Below are positions 46,966-56,859 of a DNA stretch of 64,000 bases, piece after piece. The translations under genes were made by a program, and so were the position numbers. How positions within the stretch are numbered: the first letter of the stretch is position 1; each line of letters starts with the position of its first letter. Source of the DNA: Desertibacillus haloalkaliphilus (GTDB taxonomy: Bacteria > Bacillota > Bacilli > Bacillales > KJ1-10-99); contig NZ_JAHPIV010000001.1 of assembly GCF_019039105.1 (NCBI RefSeq), forward strand, positions 364,612 to 428,611, read 5' to 3'. A model generated the notes under the pieces. It had not been told where the DNA came from and did no database searches. It saw only the letters and a program-made list of their open reading frames with translations.

Positions 46966-46985
46966 TGAGCTAATGCCCCGTAGTA
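46966..46985. repeat. Duplicated 5' end of tRNA-Ala
   Basis: The 20 bases TGAGCTAATGCCCCGTAGTA at 46966-46985 exactly repeat 46849-46868, which covers the first 14 bases of tRNA-Ala and six bases of its upstream flank. The two copies are 117 bases apart. No integrase gene is close. Confidence 0.9.
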
Positions 46986-47147
46986 TTAACTAAAAAGGAC
47001 GCCAAGAAGGTACCAGCCTGCACCGGCGATTAATCCGACTACTAATGCCCCTAGCACTTGTTCCTTCATCAGTTTTTTATGCTTCGTAAAGTCAAAAATG
47101 ACCCAGCCAACAAAGACTGTAAAGGCAAATACGATTGATTCAACCAT
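46986..47147 (-). CDS. Small two-helix membrane protein
   Basis: This 53-residue frame begins at ATG 47147 with GGAGG nine bases upstream, spacing typical of real genes here. It encodes two hydrophobic helices (VESIVFAFTVFVGWVIF and VLGALVVGLIAGAGWYLLGVLF) joined by a basic loop (DFTKHKKLMKEQ). No function is recognised. The stop codon overlaps the end of the tRNA-derived direct repeat at 46966-46985. Confidence 0.75.
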   Translation of the reverse strand: MVESIVFAFTVFVGWVIFDFTKHKKLMKEQVLGALVVGLIAGAGWYLLGVLFS

Positions 47148-47363
47148 TAAGTCGGTCCTCCATGCGTTTCTTCCCTGTTATCTTATCAAAAAAGTGTGGA
47201 TAAAGACAAGTATTTTGTAACATTTCCGCCCGAGAATCTGCTCGAAGCTATGATACACTAAAAGATAGTTAAAATTGCCATCACCTTGTAACGTTCCTAA
47301 GCCTTGACTCGTCTATTTTTAGAAAAGCAAAGATCATGTAGCTTTTTTTAAAAGGAGAGGATA

Positions 47364-48299
47364 ATGATGAAGAAGTTAAGTGTACTAACGCTTGCGGCAT
47401 TTGTAGCATCAGCTGGTGTCGCTCACGGGTCAGCACTCGCACAAACAGTAGAATTACCCTCACAAGCCGAAGCCGAGCCAGAAGACGCTGACCAGCTTGA
47501 AGCAAGCATTTACTTGAAAAACACAGGTGTGATTTCAGAGGTGAGAGAAGATGATGACTCAACCTCGCTAGTTATCGAAGGTCCAGAGGAAGATTCGATC
47601 ATGATTTTCCCAATGACAGATGATGCGCTTATCTTTGATAGTCGCACAACCGAACAAGTAAACAAAGACGAGCTCACGGAAGGACAAACGATTACAGGCT
47701 ACTATGATAAGGATACGGCACATATCATGATTTATCCACCAACGATCGCACCTGAGATTGTAATTATTGAGGATGAGCAAGAAGGCAGCCAAGTAAAGGT
47801 GTCCAAGTTCGATGAAAACCTCGTTAGCCTAGACAATCAATTAGCGCTCACGATTAATGAAGAAACGATTCTTGTTAATGAAAATGGTGCAGCCATCACA
47901 GAGGAAGACTTGTCTGGGAAAGAATTAATTGTTTTCTATACAATCGCGACAAAGAGCATCCCAGCGCAAACAACACCACAAAAAATTGTCGCCCTTGATC
48001 ATACCGACAAGAAACAGGAGGAAGTGGAACGGCTCATTGAAAATGACAATTATTATAAAAATGACACAAAAATGATTCCAATTCGTTCCATTGCCCAATC
48101 GCTTGGTTTTACAGTCGGCTGGGATCAAGAGACACGTTCAGTCACGGTCCAAAAGCAGAACCTTTCGATCCAAATCTCAAATGGTGACACGGCCTACAGC
48201 TATAACCGCAGCCTTCGGGAGTTCCCTGTTGCCCCTGAGATTCAAGACGGTAAGACATATGTACCTGAAGACATTGTTGAGTTACTTATCAATGACTAG
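47364..48299 (+). CDS. Secreted copper-amine-oxidase-like stalk domain protein
   Basis: The 311-residue protein has a signal peptide (KKLSVLTLAAFVASAGVAHGSALA, cleaved near 27). The C-terminal 80 residues form the copper amine oxidase N-terminal-like domain, with the hallmark MIPIRSIAQSLGFTVGWDQETRSVTVQKQNLSIQI and KTYVPEDIVELL. The middle (about 45-220) is rich in strands and acidic residues. This domain binds the cell wall or other proteins in Firmicutes and is not a copper enzyme here. AAGGAGAGG precedes the ATG. It ends at a large hairpin terminator. Confidence 0.9.
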   Translation: MMKKLSVLTLAAFVASAGVAHGSALAQTVELPSQAEAEPEDADQLEASIYLKNTGVISEVREDDDSTSLVIEGPEEDSIMIFPMTDDALIFDSRTTEQVNKDELTEGQTITGYYDKDTAHIMIYPPTIAPEIVIIEDEQEGSQVKVSKFDENLVSLDNQLALTINEETILVNENGAAITEEDLSGKELIVFYTIATKSIPAQTTPQKIVALDHTDKKQEEVERLIENDNYYKNDTKMIPIRSIAQSLGFTVGWDQETRSVTVQKQNLSIQISNGDTAYSYNRSLREFPVAPEIQDGKTYVPEDIVELLIND

Positions 48300-48342
48300 G
48301 CTGGCACAAAAGGTTGTTTTTTTACCTTTTGTGCTAGCCTAG
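48293..48342 (+). terminator. GGCACAAAAGGT-family hairpin terminator
   Basis: CTAGGCTGGCACAAAAGGT pairs with ACCTTTTGTGCTAGCCTAG, with one two-base mismatch, around a T-rich loop. The stop codon of the secreted protein lies in the left arm. Confidence 0.85.
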
Positions 48343-48448
48343 TAGCAATGAGCGTGATATTGGCAATGGCTTCACACGCCACATGTCCGTTGTGAGAAAC
48401 CCACTCACATCAAGCTTTTAAAGAGGGTGGCGGTTACGCACATTGCTA
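48343..48448. mobile_element. 106-bp MITE-like segment with inverted ends
   Basis: The segment begins TAGCAATGAGCGTGA and ends TTACGCACATTGCTA; the ends match as inverted repeats at 13 of 15 positions. It fills the gap between two convergent-facing terminators of the same GACAAAAGG family. It has no open frame. It could instead be a degenerated copy of a palindromic repeat rather than a transposon-derived element. Confidence 0.4.
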
Positions 48449-48494
48449 AGAGTTGGGACAAAAGGTAAAAACCAACCTTTTGCCCCAACTCTTC
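48447..48494 (-). terminator. GGGACAAAAGGT-family hairpin terminator
   Basis: AAGAGTTGGGACAAAAGGT pairs with ACCTTTTGCCCCAACTCTT across a short A-rich loop with one mismatch. It is placed at the 3' end of yugN. Confidence 0.85.
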
Positions 48495-48891
48495 ATGTTA
48501 ATAGTGTATCTTCGAGCTCTTGGACAAGCGTTTTTCCTGTCATAATGTATTCATTAGGGAAGACAGCGTCTTTATTCCGTGGCTCTTGGAATTGGTTCAT
48601 AAATGAATTGTAATCCATAATACGATCGTCGAGTTCCGACTTGTATTCATGGGCTAATAAAAATGGGCGTCCAAGTTGAACGATCACCCCTTTTTCACCG
48701 ACTTCTCCTTTTACAGCATAGAACGGTATACGTAAAAACAAATAGCTCCCATTGTCATCAATTTTATAATCAAATGTTCCATGATCATAATCCCAGTTGC
48801 CGCCAATATCATAACCTAGTGGCTTTAGCTTCTTTTCTAAATGATGCAATGAAAATTGCTGTTGCTCTATATTTGAAGGCATTTCAATCAT
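48493..48891 (-). CDS. yugN: YugN-like protein
   Basis: The 132-residue protein resembles B. subtilis YugN (LKPLGYDIGGNWDYDHGTFDYKID, LFLRIPFYAVKGEV, GRPFLLAHEYKSELDD), a small family of unknown function. Position supports it: it lies next to pgi, as in B. subtilis. ATG at 48891 follows GGAGAAAGATCG; a frame to 48945 would add 18 residues without a site. There is no membrane segment or signal peptide. Confidence 0.85.
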   Translation of the reverse strand: MIEMPSNIEQQQFSLHHLEKKLKPLGYDIGGNWDYDHGTFDYKIDDNGSYLFLRIPFYAVKGEVGEKGVIVQLGRPFLLAHEYKSELDDRIMDYNSFMNQFQEPRNKDAVFPNEYIMTGKTLVQELEDTLLT

Positions 48892-48961
48892 CGATCTTTC
48901 TCCTTTCAACCAGTTCAGGTTCTCTACCTTTACTTTGCCCAACATCGCTAAAACTACGCAT

Positions 48962-49010
48962 AAAAAAAAGAGTGCCTAAATGGCTGGTTGCTACCATTTA
49001 AGACACCCTT
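48962..49010 (-). terminator. Intrinsic terminator after pgi
   Basis: AGGGTGTCTTAAATGG pairs imperfectly with CCATTTAGGCACTC around a short loop and ends in eight T residues on the minus strand. Confidence 0.85.
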
Positions 49011-49054
49011 ATTTTCTGTTCAAACAAGGGAGGGCCCCTCCCTCATTTGAACTC

Positions 49055-50404
49055 TTATAATCGTTTTTCTAACTTCGCTTTTTCCTCTTCAAATCCTGGT
49101 TTACCTAGAAGGGCGAACATGTTTTTCTTATATGCTTCCACCCCAGGCTGATCGAAAGGATTTACGCCTAGTAAATAGCCGCTAATCGCACACGCTTTTT
49201 CAAAGAAATAAACCATGTAACCGAAATGATATTCATTTAGCTCCGGAAGCTTAACGATTAAATTCGGCACACCACCATCTGTATGCGCGAGCATCGTGCC
49301 TTCAAATGCCTTTTTATTAACAAAGTCCATCGTTTCACCAGCTAAATAGTTTAACCCGTCAAGGTCATCATCAAACGCTTCAATTTTGATTTCTTCACGA
49401 ACACGTTCAACATGAAGAATTGTCTCAAATAGCTGGCGACGTCCGTCTTGGACGTATTGTCCCATCGAATGAAGGTCAGTTGTGAAATCAACAGATCCTG
49501 GGAAAATCCCTTTTCCATCCTTCCCTTCACTTTCACCATATAGTTGCTTCCACCATTCAGATACGTAGTGAAGCGCTGGCTCATAATTGACCATCAGTTC
49601 AATACTTTTGCCTTTGTTATATAGAGCATTACGAACGGCTGCATATTGGTACGCTGCATTTTCACTTAATGCAGGATTATCAAAATCCTTCTCGGCAGCC
49701 GCTGCACCGTTCATCATTTCTTCGATGTTTAAGCCACTAACAGCAATTGGTAGTAAACCTACTGCAGTTAAGACTGAAAAACGTCCACCAACATCATCAG
49801 GAATCACGAATGACTCGTAGCCTTCAGCATTGGCTAGCGTTTTTAATGCGCCTTTTTCTTTATCAGTTGTTGCATAAATTCGGTTACGCGCTTCCTCTTT
49901 GCCGTACTTTTTCTCTAAGTACTCGCGGAAAATTCGGAAAGCAATCGCTGGTTCTGTCGTTGTCCCTGATTTTGAGATCACATTGACGGAGACATCTTTT
50001 CCTTCAAGTAACGCGAATAAATCTTTAATGTATGTAGAACTGATGTTTTGACCAACAAAGAACACTTGCGGTGTTTTACGCTCCTCTTTTGAAAGCGTAT
50101 TGTAAAACGAATGCGTTAACGCTTCAATCGCCGCACGTGCGCCAAGGTATGACCCTCCGATACCGATGACAAGTAATACATCAGAGTCTGATTTAATTTT
50201 TTCAGCCGCTTGTTGAATGCGGGCAAATTCCTCTTTATCGTAATTCGACGGAAGGTGTAGCCACCCTAAAAAGTCGTTGCCAGCACCTGTTTGATTATGT
50301 AGCGACTCATGCGCTGTTTTTACAGCGTCTGTTAAGTATTCAACCTCGTGTGTATTTACAAATTCCAATGCCTTTGAATAGTCAAACTGTAATTTTTCAG
50401 TCAT
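49055..50404 (-). CDS. pgi: Glucose-6-phosphate isomerase
   Basis: The 449-residue enzyme interconverts glucose-6-phosphate and fructose-6-phosphate. Characteristic blocks are [36 protein letters not shown], the catalytic region [28 protein letters not shown], and the C-terminal block [36 protein letters not shown]. Length and sequence are those of Bacillus Pgi. GGAGGAAAGCA precedes the ATG at 50404. It is in a conserved neighbourhood with yugN, yugJ, yuzA and yugI. Confidence 0.97.
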   Translation of the reverse strand: MTEKLQFDYSKALEFVNTHEVEYLTDAVKTAHESLHNQTGAGNDFLGWLHLPSNYDKEEFARIQQAAEKIKSDSDVLLVIGIGGSYLGARAAIEALTHSFYNTLSKEERKTPQVFFVGQNISSTYIKDLFALLEGKDVSVNVISKSGTTTEPAIAFRIFREYLEKKYGKEEARNRIYATTDKEKGALKTLANAEGYESFVIPDDVGGRFSVLTAVGLLPIAVSGLNIEEMMNGAAAAEKDFDNPALSENAAYQYAAVRNALYNKGKSIELMVNYEPALHYVSEWWKQLYGESEGKDGKGIFPGSVDFTTDLHSMGQYVQDGRRQLFETILHVERVREEIKIEAFDDDLDGLNYLAGETMDFVNKKAFEGTMLAHTDGGVPNLIVKLPELNEYHFGYMVYFFEKACAISGYLLGVNPFDQPGVEAYKKNMFALLGKPGFEEEKAKLEKRL

Positions 50405-50597
50405 TGCTTTCCTCCTATAACTTTAAAATAAAACCATCCTTTTACACTTTAGTAAATCTAAAATAAAAACTCAATAACCATTCTATATGTAAGCGTGTCC
50501 AATTTTAGTACAGTTTATCAGTTACGATTTTCGTCACTTTTAGACCATTTTGTAGATGCATTGGTTAGTGACATATGAATGAGTTCAGACTCTTCAC

Positions 50598-50638
50598 AAA
50601 AAAAAGTGCCTTAAAGGGGGAATGTTCTTTAAGGCACT
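50598..50638 (-). terminator. Intrinsic terminator after the iron-dependent alcohol dehydrogenase
   Basis: AGTGCCTTAAAG pairs with CTTTAAGGCACT around a ten-base loop, followed by eight T residues on the minus strand. Confidence 0.92.
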
Positions 50639-50648
50639 CGCAAAGGTA

Positions 50649-51812
50649 TTATCTTGAGTTTTTCAGAATCGTTAGCACATCTTCTTTATCAAGCTTTTTA
50701 AAGTTTCCAAACGGGCCATTAGCACAAGCTTTATCAGCAATCACTTCAAACTGGCTGTCATCGATGTCATAATCAGCTAATCGCGATGGTGCTCCAAGGC
50801 TCTTCCAAAATTGCTCTAATCGCTCAATCCCTTCAAGTGCAACCTCACGATCCGATTTTCCATTAGGATCAACGCCAAAAACACGAACAGCTAACTGAAC
50901 ATGGCGTTCAATTTTTGTATCTAGTGAATAACGGAGCCATTGCGGAAAGAGAATCGCTAAACCACCTGCGTGTGGGATGTCATAGACCGCTGAGACAGCG
51001 TGTTCGAGATTGTGAGTCCCCCAATCGCCTCGTGCTCCCATTTGCGTAATTCCGTTAAGAGCCATCGTTCCACAATATAAAATCGTCTCTCGATGCTCAT
51101 AATTTTCGAGATCTTCCATCAACTGTGGAGCCGTTTCAATGACCGTTGTCAGGATTGATTCACAAATTCGGTCTTGTAATGGGACATTCTCTGCTTTTCG
51201 GAAGTACGCTTCTAGCACGTGTGTCATCATATCGACGATGCCGTAAACGGTTTGATCCTCTGGTACTGAGTACGTATAAACGGGATCTAAAATTGAAAAT
51301 GTTGGGAAATTAAATGGAGATCCCCAACCTACCTTTTCTTTTGTATCCCAATTTGTAATCACAGATCCTGCATTCATTTCTGAACCCGTCGCCGCAAGTG
51401 TCAGCACCGTTCCTAACGGTAATGCTGCTGCCGGCTGCTCCTTTTTCGTAATGATATCCCAAACATCACCATCATATTTTGCACCAACAGCGATCGCTTT
51501 CGTACAGTCAATCACACTTCCGCCACCAACGGCAAGAAGGACGTCAATGTTTTCATTTTTACAAATCTCCACGCCTTTATGTACAGTTGAGAGACGTGGG
51601 TTCGGTTCTACCCCGGATAGTTCAAAGACACGTGCATCGATTGCCTCAAGTTGAGCGATCACCTGGTCATAAACTCCATTTCGCTTAATACTGCCACCAC
51701 CGTAGACGACAAGTACATTCTTCCCTAATTGTTCGATTTCTCCACCGAGCTTGTCGATCTGACCTTTTCCAAAGATCAATCTTGTCGGATTGTTATAAAT
51801 AAACTCATCCAT
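50649..51812 (-). CDS. yugJ: Iron-containing alcohol dehydrogenase (YugJ/YugK type)
   Basis: The 387-residue group-III alcohol dehydrogenase has the NAD(P) loop [14 protein letters not shown], the [16 protein letters not shown] block, and metal ligands in [13 protein letters not shown] and [21 protein letters not shown] (one Asp, three His). It resembles butanol dehydrogenases of Clostridium and B. subtilis YugJ/YugK; only one copy is present here. ATG at 51812 is chosen since GGAGTGA lies nine bases upstream. The physiological alcohol is unknown. Confidence 0.92.
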   Translation of the reverse strand: MDEFIYNNPTRLIFGKGQIDKLGGEIEQLGKNVLVVYGGGSIKRNGVYDQVIAQLEAIDARVFELSGVEPNPRLSTVHKGVEICKNENIDVLLAVGGGSVIDCTKAIAVGAKYDGDVWDIITKKEQPAAALPLGTVLTLAATGSEMNAGSVITNWDTKEKVGWGSPFNFPTFSILDPVYTYSVPEDQTVYGIVDMMTHVLEAYFRKAENVPLQDRICESILTTVIETAPQLMEDLENYEHRETILYCGTMALNGITQMGARGDWGTHNLEHAVSAVYDIPHAGGLAILFPQWLRYSLDTKIERHVQLAVRVFGVDPNGKSDREVALEGIERLEQFWKSLGAPSRLADYDIDDSQFEVIADKACANGPFGNFKKLDKEDVLTILKNSR

Positions 51813-51994
51813 CTGCATTCACTCCTTTAGGGCATTTCCCTTATTATCACTTACTAAAAAACGGCTTGTAAAGCAAACCGTCCCGTGATTTACCTAATCT
51901 TACCCATCTTGAAAGCGAATAAATCAATCTTCGCTTCCACACCTTAATAGTACGCCATTTCATAAATAACATTCTTAAAAAGGAGGTGTTACAC

Positions 51995-52222
51995 ATGAGT
52001 GGTATACAACGCTTTGCGCTTTTACTTGCAATCATCGGCGCGATCAACTGGGGACTTATTGGCTTTTTCCGCTTTGACCTTGTCGCTGCAATTTTCGGTG
52101 GACAAGCAGCTGGATTTTCGCGCTTCATCTATGCGTTAGTCGGACTGGCAGGGCTTTATTGCATTTCGCTCCTCTTTAAACCTAGCGAAGAGTTTGCACG
52201 CGAACCTGAAACTGAGCGCTAA
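51995..52222 (+). CDS. yuzA: DUF378 membrane protein (YuzA-like)
   Basis: The 75-residue protein has two membrane helices (FALLLAIIGAINWGLIGFF and FIYALVGLAGLYCISLLF) with the family signature GAINWGLIG. Function is unknown. ATG at 51995 follows GGAGG by eight bases. It is divergent from yugJ and convergent with yugI, exactly the local order in B. subtilis. The bidirectional terminator at 52246 separates it from yugI. Confidence 0.9.
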   Translation: MSGIQRFALLLAIIGAINWGLIGFFRFDLVAAIFGGQAAGFSRFIYALVGLAGLYCISLLFKPSEEFAREPETER

Positions 52223-52245
52223 TGAAAAAGCAATACGTGTATAAT

Positions 52246-52281
52246 AAAAACGAGGTAGCCATGACTGACTACCTCGTTTTT
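52246..52281. terminator. Bidirectional terminator between yuzA and yugI
   Basis: AAAACGAGGTAG pairs with CTACCTCGTTTT around a ten-base loop, with A/T runs on both sides. Confidence 0.9.
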
Positions 52282-52298
52282 ATGTCCGATCTTACTCG

Positions 52299-52712
52299 TT
52301 ATTTTTTAGCACGTTTGTTTAGATCTGCTTGGATCTCATTTGATTGCTTTAACCACTCTTTAAGTTTATCTTCAAGTGTGTTAAAACCTTGGCTCTTCGA
52401 TTGCTCTTGACGCTTTCCGCCACCAGCAGGTTTTCTTTGTTGTTTTGGGCGCTCTTTGCGCTCTGGAGCTTCTTGTGTTGCACGGATTGATAATGAAATC
52501 TTACCTGATTCTTCATCTACAGATAGGATTTTCACTTTCACTTCATCCCCAACAGAAAGAATTTCATTAATATCTTTTACATATCCATGAGCAACTTCAG
52601 AAATATGAACAAGCCCTTGTTTTTTTTCATCCAAAGCTACGAAAGCACCAAATGGCTTGACGCCTGTAACTTTCCCTTCAACAATACTACCAACTTCGTA
52701 ATTTTCCGCCAT
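52299..52712 (-). CDS. yugI: S1-domain RNA-binding protein (GSP13/YugI)
   Basis: The 137-residue protein has an S1 domain (about 5-75: VGSIVEGKVTGVKPFGAFVALDEKKQGLVHISEVAHGYVKDI), a basic linker (ERKERPKQQRKPAGGGKRQ) and the conserved tail GFNTLEDKLKEWLKQSNE. It matches B. subtilis general stress protein 13, associated with ribosomes. ATG at 52712 follows AGGAGATG. Flanking order (yuzA, yugJ, pgi) agrees with B. subtilis. Confidence 0.93.
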   Translation of the reverse strand: MAENYEVGSIVEGKVTGVKPFGAFVALDEKKQGLVHISEVAHGYVKDINEILSVGDEVKVKILSVDEESGKISLSIRATQEAPERKERPKQQRKPAGGGKRQEQSKSQGFNTLEDKLKEWLKQSNEIQADLNKRAKK

Positions 52713-52879
52713 TAAAAACATCTCCTAACTATTTTTTAACCTGTTAAGTTTAACATAGGTTTGAAAAGAAAGCAAAAGTACAAATCATTGTCAAACAATT
52801 GACTTTGTATTTATTATAAGTAATAATTGAATGCTATATTATAATATTATACTACACAGAATAGAGAGGTCATATCAAA

Positions 52880-54223
52880 ATGAAGAAAAGAGAACAATGG
52901 ACGTCTAAAATTGGATTTATTTTAGCCGCTGCCGGTTCAGCCATCGGGCTAGGCGCAATCTGGAAGCTCCCATATGTCGCTGGCACAAATGGTGGTGGGG
53001 CTTTCTTTCTTATTTTCCTATTATTTACACTCTTGATTGCGATGCCATTATTATTAGCTGAATTTATTCTCGGGCGTAGCACTCAAAAAGAAGCGGTCTC
53101 AGCCTACCGTCAGGTTTCTCCAGGAACAAAGTGGCATTGGATTGGACGACTCGGGGTCATTACATCCTTTTTATTACTATCCTTTTATAGTGTTGTTGGT
53201 GGATGGATACTCATTTACCTATTTCGCAGTATTACCGGTGGTCTTGCCTCATTAGAAGCTGACCAGTACGGACCGTTGTTTAACAACGTCATTGCGAACC
53301 CAGTGGAAGCATTAATCGCTCATTTTATCTTTATGATTCTTACGATTTGGGTTGTTCAAGGCGGGATCCAAAAAGGGATTGAGCGTGCAAGTAAATATAT
53401 GATGCCTGCACTATTTATTTTATTTCTGATCATTGTTATTCGCTCATTATCATTAGATGGTGCATGGGAAGGAGTAACCTTCTTTTTACAACCAGATTTG
53501 TCAGAAATTACATCTGAAACGATTTTATTTGCGATGGGACAATCCTTTTTCTCTTTAAGTCTTGGTGTATCGATTATGGTTACGTACAGTTCATATTTAC
53601 CTAAAGAGGAAAGCTTGCCACGCTCAGTCGGATCTGTTGTTGGTTTGAGCTTGTTTATCTCATTATTAGCGGGTCTTGCGATTTTCCCTGCTGTATTTGC
53701 ATTTGGATTCGAGCCTAGCGAAGGCCCAGGGTTAATTTTCGCTGTTCTTCCAGCTGTGTTTTCACAAATGGCATTCGGCTCTGTCTTTTTCACATTATTT
53801 ATCGCGTTACTACTATTTGCAACATTAACATCAGCGTTTTCATTGCTTGAAATCATCGTTGCATCGATTACGAAAAATGACCAAGAGAAGCGTAAGAAAG
53901 CCGCTTGGTCAGCTGGTCTACTCATCTTTGTGATGGGGATTCCATCCGCACTATCTTTCGGCGTCATGAATGACTTTTTAATCTTTGGTTTACCATTCTT
54001 TGATGCTGTTGATTTCCTAGTAAGTAACATTTTATTACCAATTGGTGCCTTATTAATTTCAATCTTTGTACCATTGAAAATTCCAAAGGATGTCCTTTGG
54101 AAGGAGATGTCACAAGGAACAAACATTGCAAAGAAATGGTTTGCGATTTGGCTGTTTTTAATTCGCTATCTTGCACCAGTCGCGATTGCGATCGTATTCT
54201 TAAATGTTATCGGCGTGATTTAA
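52880..54223 (+). CDS. Neurotransmitter:sodium symporter family transporter
   Basis: The 447-residue membrane protein has 11-12 helices and the helix-1 signature [35 protein letters not shown] of NSS (SNF) transporters. The helix-1 unwound region and sodium-site residues are present. Bacterial members import amino acids with sodium. It most resembles the YocR/YhdH group of Bacillus. AGAGAGGTCA precedes the ATG. It is inserted between yugI and alaT compared with B. subtilis and has its own terminator. Confidence 0.93.
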   Translation: MKKREQWTSKIGFILAAAGSAIGLGAIWKLPYVAGTNGGGAFFLIFLLFTLLIAMPLLLAEFILGRSTQKEAVSAYRQVSPGTKWHWIGRLGVITSFLLLSFYSVVGGWILIYLFRSITGGLASLEADQYGPLFNNVIANPVEALIAHFIFMILTIWVVQGGIQKGIERASKYMMPALFILFLIIVIRSLSLDGAWEGVTFFLQPDLSEITSETILFAMGQSFFSLSLGVSIMVTYSSYLPKEESLPRSVGSVVGLSLFISLLAGLAIFPAVFAFGFEPSEGPGLIFAVLPAVFSQMAFGSVFFTLFIALLLFATLTSAFSLLEIIVASITKNDQEKRKKAAWSAGLLIFVMGIPSALSFGVMNDFLIFGLPFFDAVDFLVSNILLPIGALLISIFVPLKIPKDVLWKEMSQGTNIAKKWFAIWLFLIRYLAPVAIAIVFLNVIGVI

Positions 54224-54238
54224 AGCCATATATAAAGA

Positions 54239-54275
54239 AGTCCCCAGTTCGTCTTTGGAACTGGGGATTTTTTTG
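54239..54275 (+). terminator. Intrinsic terminator after the sodium symporter
   Basis: TCCCCAGTTC pairs with GAACTGGGGA around a seven-base loop, followed by seven T residues on the plus strand. Confidence 0.93.
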
Positions 54276-54301
54276 TTTCTTTATGATCTGTTCTTATAGG
54301 C

Positions 54302-55465
54302 TTATCGCTTTTGCCTAGGTGTTGATTCCTTGTCCGCTAACGCCCCGCGTGTATATTCCTTTTCAGTGATCGTAAACTGAAGAGCCTTTTCGAACTTTTT
54401 AATAATAAATTGTTCTTTCGGTGTCGCAATCGAAATGACGGTACCACTTTTACCAATACGACCTGTACGCCCCGCACGGTGTAAATACGCGTCCGCATCA
54501 ACCGGGAGATGCAAGTTAATGATATGAGTAATATCATCGACATCAAGGCCACGAGCGGCAAGGTCCGTCGCGACGATGATGTTCAGCTTACCCTCTTGAA
54601 AGTCTTTAATCGTTTTTGCACGTTCTGTTTTGTGACTGTCGCCAGAAAGCGAATCGGCTTTGATCCCCTTATAACGTAGCTTCTCTGTCACCTCATTGGC
54701 TTTATCAAGATGATTGACAAAAACGATGCCTCGTTCAACCTCGAGTGTCCGAATCAGTCGTCTAACGAGATCGACACGTTCACGTTCTTCACATGTAAGG
54801 TAATAGTGATCAACCTTTTCTGCTTCAATCAAACCACCCTTACTTTCCAAATAAACAGGTGTGAGCGCATGCTGACGAACGAGCTCAGAAAAGTCTTCCG
54901 TAATCGTTGCTGATACGAAGATGAATTGGGCTTGTCTCCCGACTCGTTTGGCAATTTCTTCAAAGTCATTCCATGTTGGCTTCTCATTTAACATCCGATC
55001 TGCTTCATCAACGGCTAACGTCTTCACTTGGTGAAGTTTAAGCTTTTTCTTTTCTGCTAACTCCACGATACGCCCCGGGGTGCCGACAACGACGTGCGGC
55101 TTCTGCTTTTTTAATTTTTCGAGCTGGCGCTTAATATTTGCGCTTCCGATAAATGCTGAAGCTTTGACCTCTGTTCCTTGGATGAGGCTTGTGACCACAT
55201 CATAGATTTGCATGGCGAGTTCATGCGTAGGTGCTAAAATTAACGCTTGTAAATCATTATTTGTCGGATCAACCTTCGTTAACATCGGCAATAAGAAGGC
55301 GAAGGTTTTCCCTGTCCCTGTTTGCGAGCGGGCAATCACATCTTGATCATCTAAAAGCTCTGGAATCATTTGTGATTGAATATCGGTCGGTTCCGTTATG
55401 TTCATGTCTGCTAAGGCTTTCGTTAGAAATGGTGCTAACTGAAAATCACTGAATTGTTTATCCAT
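54302..55465 (-). CDS. DEAD-box RNA helicase (YfmL-like)
   Basis: The 387-residue protein has all helicase motifs: Q motif (EPTDIQSQMIPELL), ARSQTGTGKT, PTHELAMQI, GTPGR, VDEADRML, SAT, IVATDLAARGLDVDDI and HRAGRTGR. It has the short form with almost no C-terminal extension and resembles B. subtilis YfmL, which takes part in ribosome assembly. The annotated start at 55465 reads MDKQFSDFQLAPFLTKALADMNI, a normal Q-motif upstream region. It is inserted between yugI and alaT relative to B. subtilis. Confidence 0.92.
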   Translation of the reverse strand: MDKQFSDFQLAPFLTKALADMNITEPTDIQSQMIPELLDDQDVIARSQTGTGKTFAFLLPMLTKVDPTNNDLQALILAPTHELAMQIYDVVTSLIQGTEVKASAFIGSANIKRQLEKLKKQKPHVVVGTPGRIVELAEKKKLKLHQVKTLAVDEADRMLNEKPTWNDFEEIAKRVGRQAQFIFVSATITEDFSELVRQHALTPVYLESKGGLIEAEKVDHYYLTCEERERVDLVRRLIRTLEVERGIVFVNHLDKANEVTEKLRYKGIKADSLSGDSHKTERAKTIKDFQEGKLNIIVATDLAARGLDVDDITHIINLHLPVDADAYLHRAGRTGRIGKSGTVISIATPKEQFIIKKFEKALQFTITEKEYTRGALADKESTPRQKR

Positions 55466-55652
55466 GCTGCATTGCCCCTTTTGTAACTTCTCTTTTGTAT
55501 GAAAATCATACCATATCGCTCTTTGAAAACCAAAGTAGGCGCTAATCGAAAGACGACTTGCCTAAAAAACTAAAAATTTTTTTAAATAATATGTATAAAA
55601 TCAGTCGTCCCGGGAATAATGCTAGTATCGATGTAAGTATTCCCCCTAATGT

Positions 55653-55684
55653 AAAAAGGGCTGCCAGATCACATGGCAGCCCCA
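55653..55684 (-). terminator. Intrinsic terminator after alaT
   Basis: GGGCTGCC pairs with GGCAGCCC around a nine-base loop, with a T-run on the minus strand. Confidence 0.9.
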
Positions 55685-55689
55685 TTTTT

Positions 55690-56859
55690 TTATTTAATAA
55701 AACGTCCGATCCGCTCAACTGCTTGTTCAAGGTTCTCCATCGATGTGGCATATGAACAACGAATATGACCTTCACCGCCCTCACCAAACACATTACCAGG
55801 TACGACCGCAACACGTTCTGTCATGAGCAATTTTTCAGCAAAATCGTCACTGCTTAACCCTGTCTCTTTAATCGATGGGAATGCATAAAAAGCCCCACCT
55901 GGCGTATGACATGGCAAGCCAATCTCAGCAAACGACTTGACGACAAAATTACGACGTTGACGATAGCTATCGACCATCTTATTAACATCATCTAAACCAT
56001 TTCGTAACGCTTCAAGCGCCCCATGCTGCGCAAGTGTTGACGCACACATCATCGTATACTGGTGAATTTTTAACATCGCACGAACAATATCTTCAGGTCC
56101 AGTCACAAAACCGAGACGCCAGCCAGTCATCGCGAAGGCTTTTGAAAAACCTGAAATCAAAATTGTTCGCTCACGCATATCTGGTAGTCGTGAAAAGCTA
56201 TAATGCTCCCCGTCATACGTTAGTTCTGCATAAATTTCATCAGAGAGAACCAGTAAGTCATGCTTTTTAATCACAGTAGCAATCGCTTGGAGCTCTTCTT
56301 TTGTCATCACCGCACCTGTTGGATTGTTCGGAAAGCTGAGCATAATTGCCTTCGTTTTATCAGTAATGACCGCTTCAATTTGCTCTGGTGTTAATTTAAA
56401 ATCGTCCTCTTTGCGGGTGCCAACAGACACTGGGATTCCACCTGCTAAAGAAACGATCGGCGCATAAGATACGAACGTCGGCTCAACGACAATCACCTCA
56501 TCACCGGGATCAACAATCGCTCGGACCGCAACGTCTAAGCCTTCACTCGCCCCAACCGTAACAAGGACCTCATGTTCCGGGTCATAGGCCGTCTGAAAAC
56601 GGTTATATAAATATTTCGAGATCTCTTCGCGTAATTCAATCAAACCAGCATTTGCTGTATACGCGGTAAAACCACGTTCCATTGAGGAGATACTCGCTTC
56701 ACGAACATTCCAAGGTGTGACAAAATCTGGCTCACCGACGCCAAGTGAAATGATGTTATCCATTTTCGAAGCTAAATCAAAAAATTTACGAATCCCTGAC
56801 GGCTGGATGCGTTGGACAGCTTCAGATAATCGGTTGTTCGTTTGTACTGATTGTTTCAT
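55690..56859 (-). CDS. alaT: Alanine-type aminotransferase AlaT/YugH
   Basis: The 389-residue class I PLP aminotransferase has SLGVGEPDFVTPWNVREA, the substrate loop YTANAGLIELREEISKYL, SFPNNPTGAVMTKEEL, LVLSDEIYAELTYDG and the cofactor lysine in SGFSKAFAMTGWRLG. Position immediately after an Lrp-type gene (alaR) matches the B. subtilis alaR-alaT operon, where the enzyme makes alanine from pyruvate. Start and alaR stop share a base (TAATG). The terminator lies directly past the stop codon. Confidence 0.92.
   Translation of the reverse strand: MKQSVQTNNRLSEAVQRIQPSGIRKFFDLASKMDNIISLGVGEPDFVTPWNVREASISSMERGFTAYTANAGLIELREEISKYLYNRFQTAYDPEHEVLVTVGASEGLDVAVRAIVDPGDEVIVVEPTFVSYAPIVSLAGGIPVSVGTRKEDDFKLTPEQIEAVITDKTKAIMLSFPNNPTGAVMTKEELQAIATVIKKHDLLVLSDEIYAELTYDGEHYSFSRLPDMRERTILISGFSKAFAMTGWRLGFVTGPEDIVRAMLKIHQYTMMCASTLAQHGALEALRNGLDDVNKMVDSYRQRRNFVVKSFAEIGLPCHTPGGAFYAFPSIKETGLSSDDFAEKLLMTERVAVVPGNVFGEGGEGHIRCSYATSMENLEQAVERIGRFIK

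Noticed and set aside
52880-54223. Long minus-strand frame of 256 codons inside the symporter gene
   Set aside because: It is antisense to a well-supported membrane transporter and has composition typical of a shadow frame.
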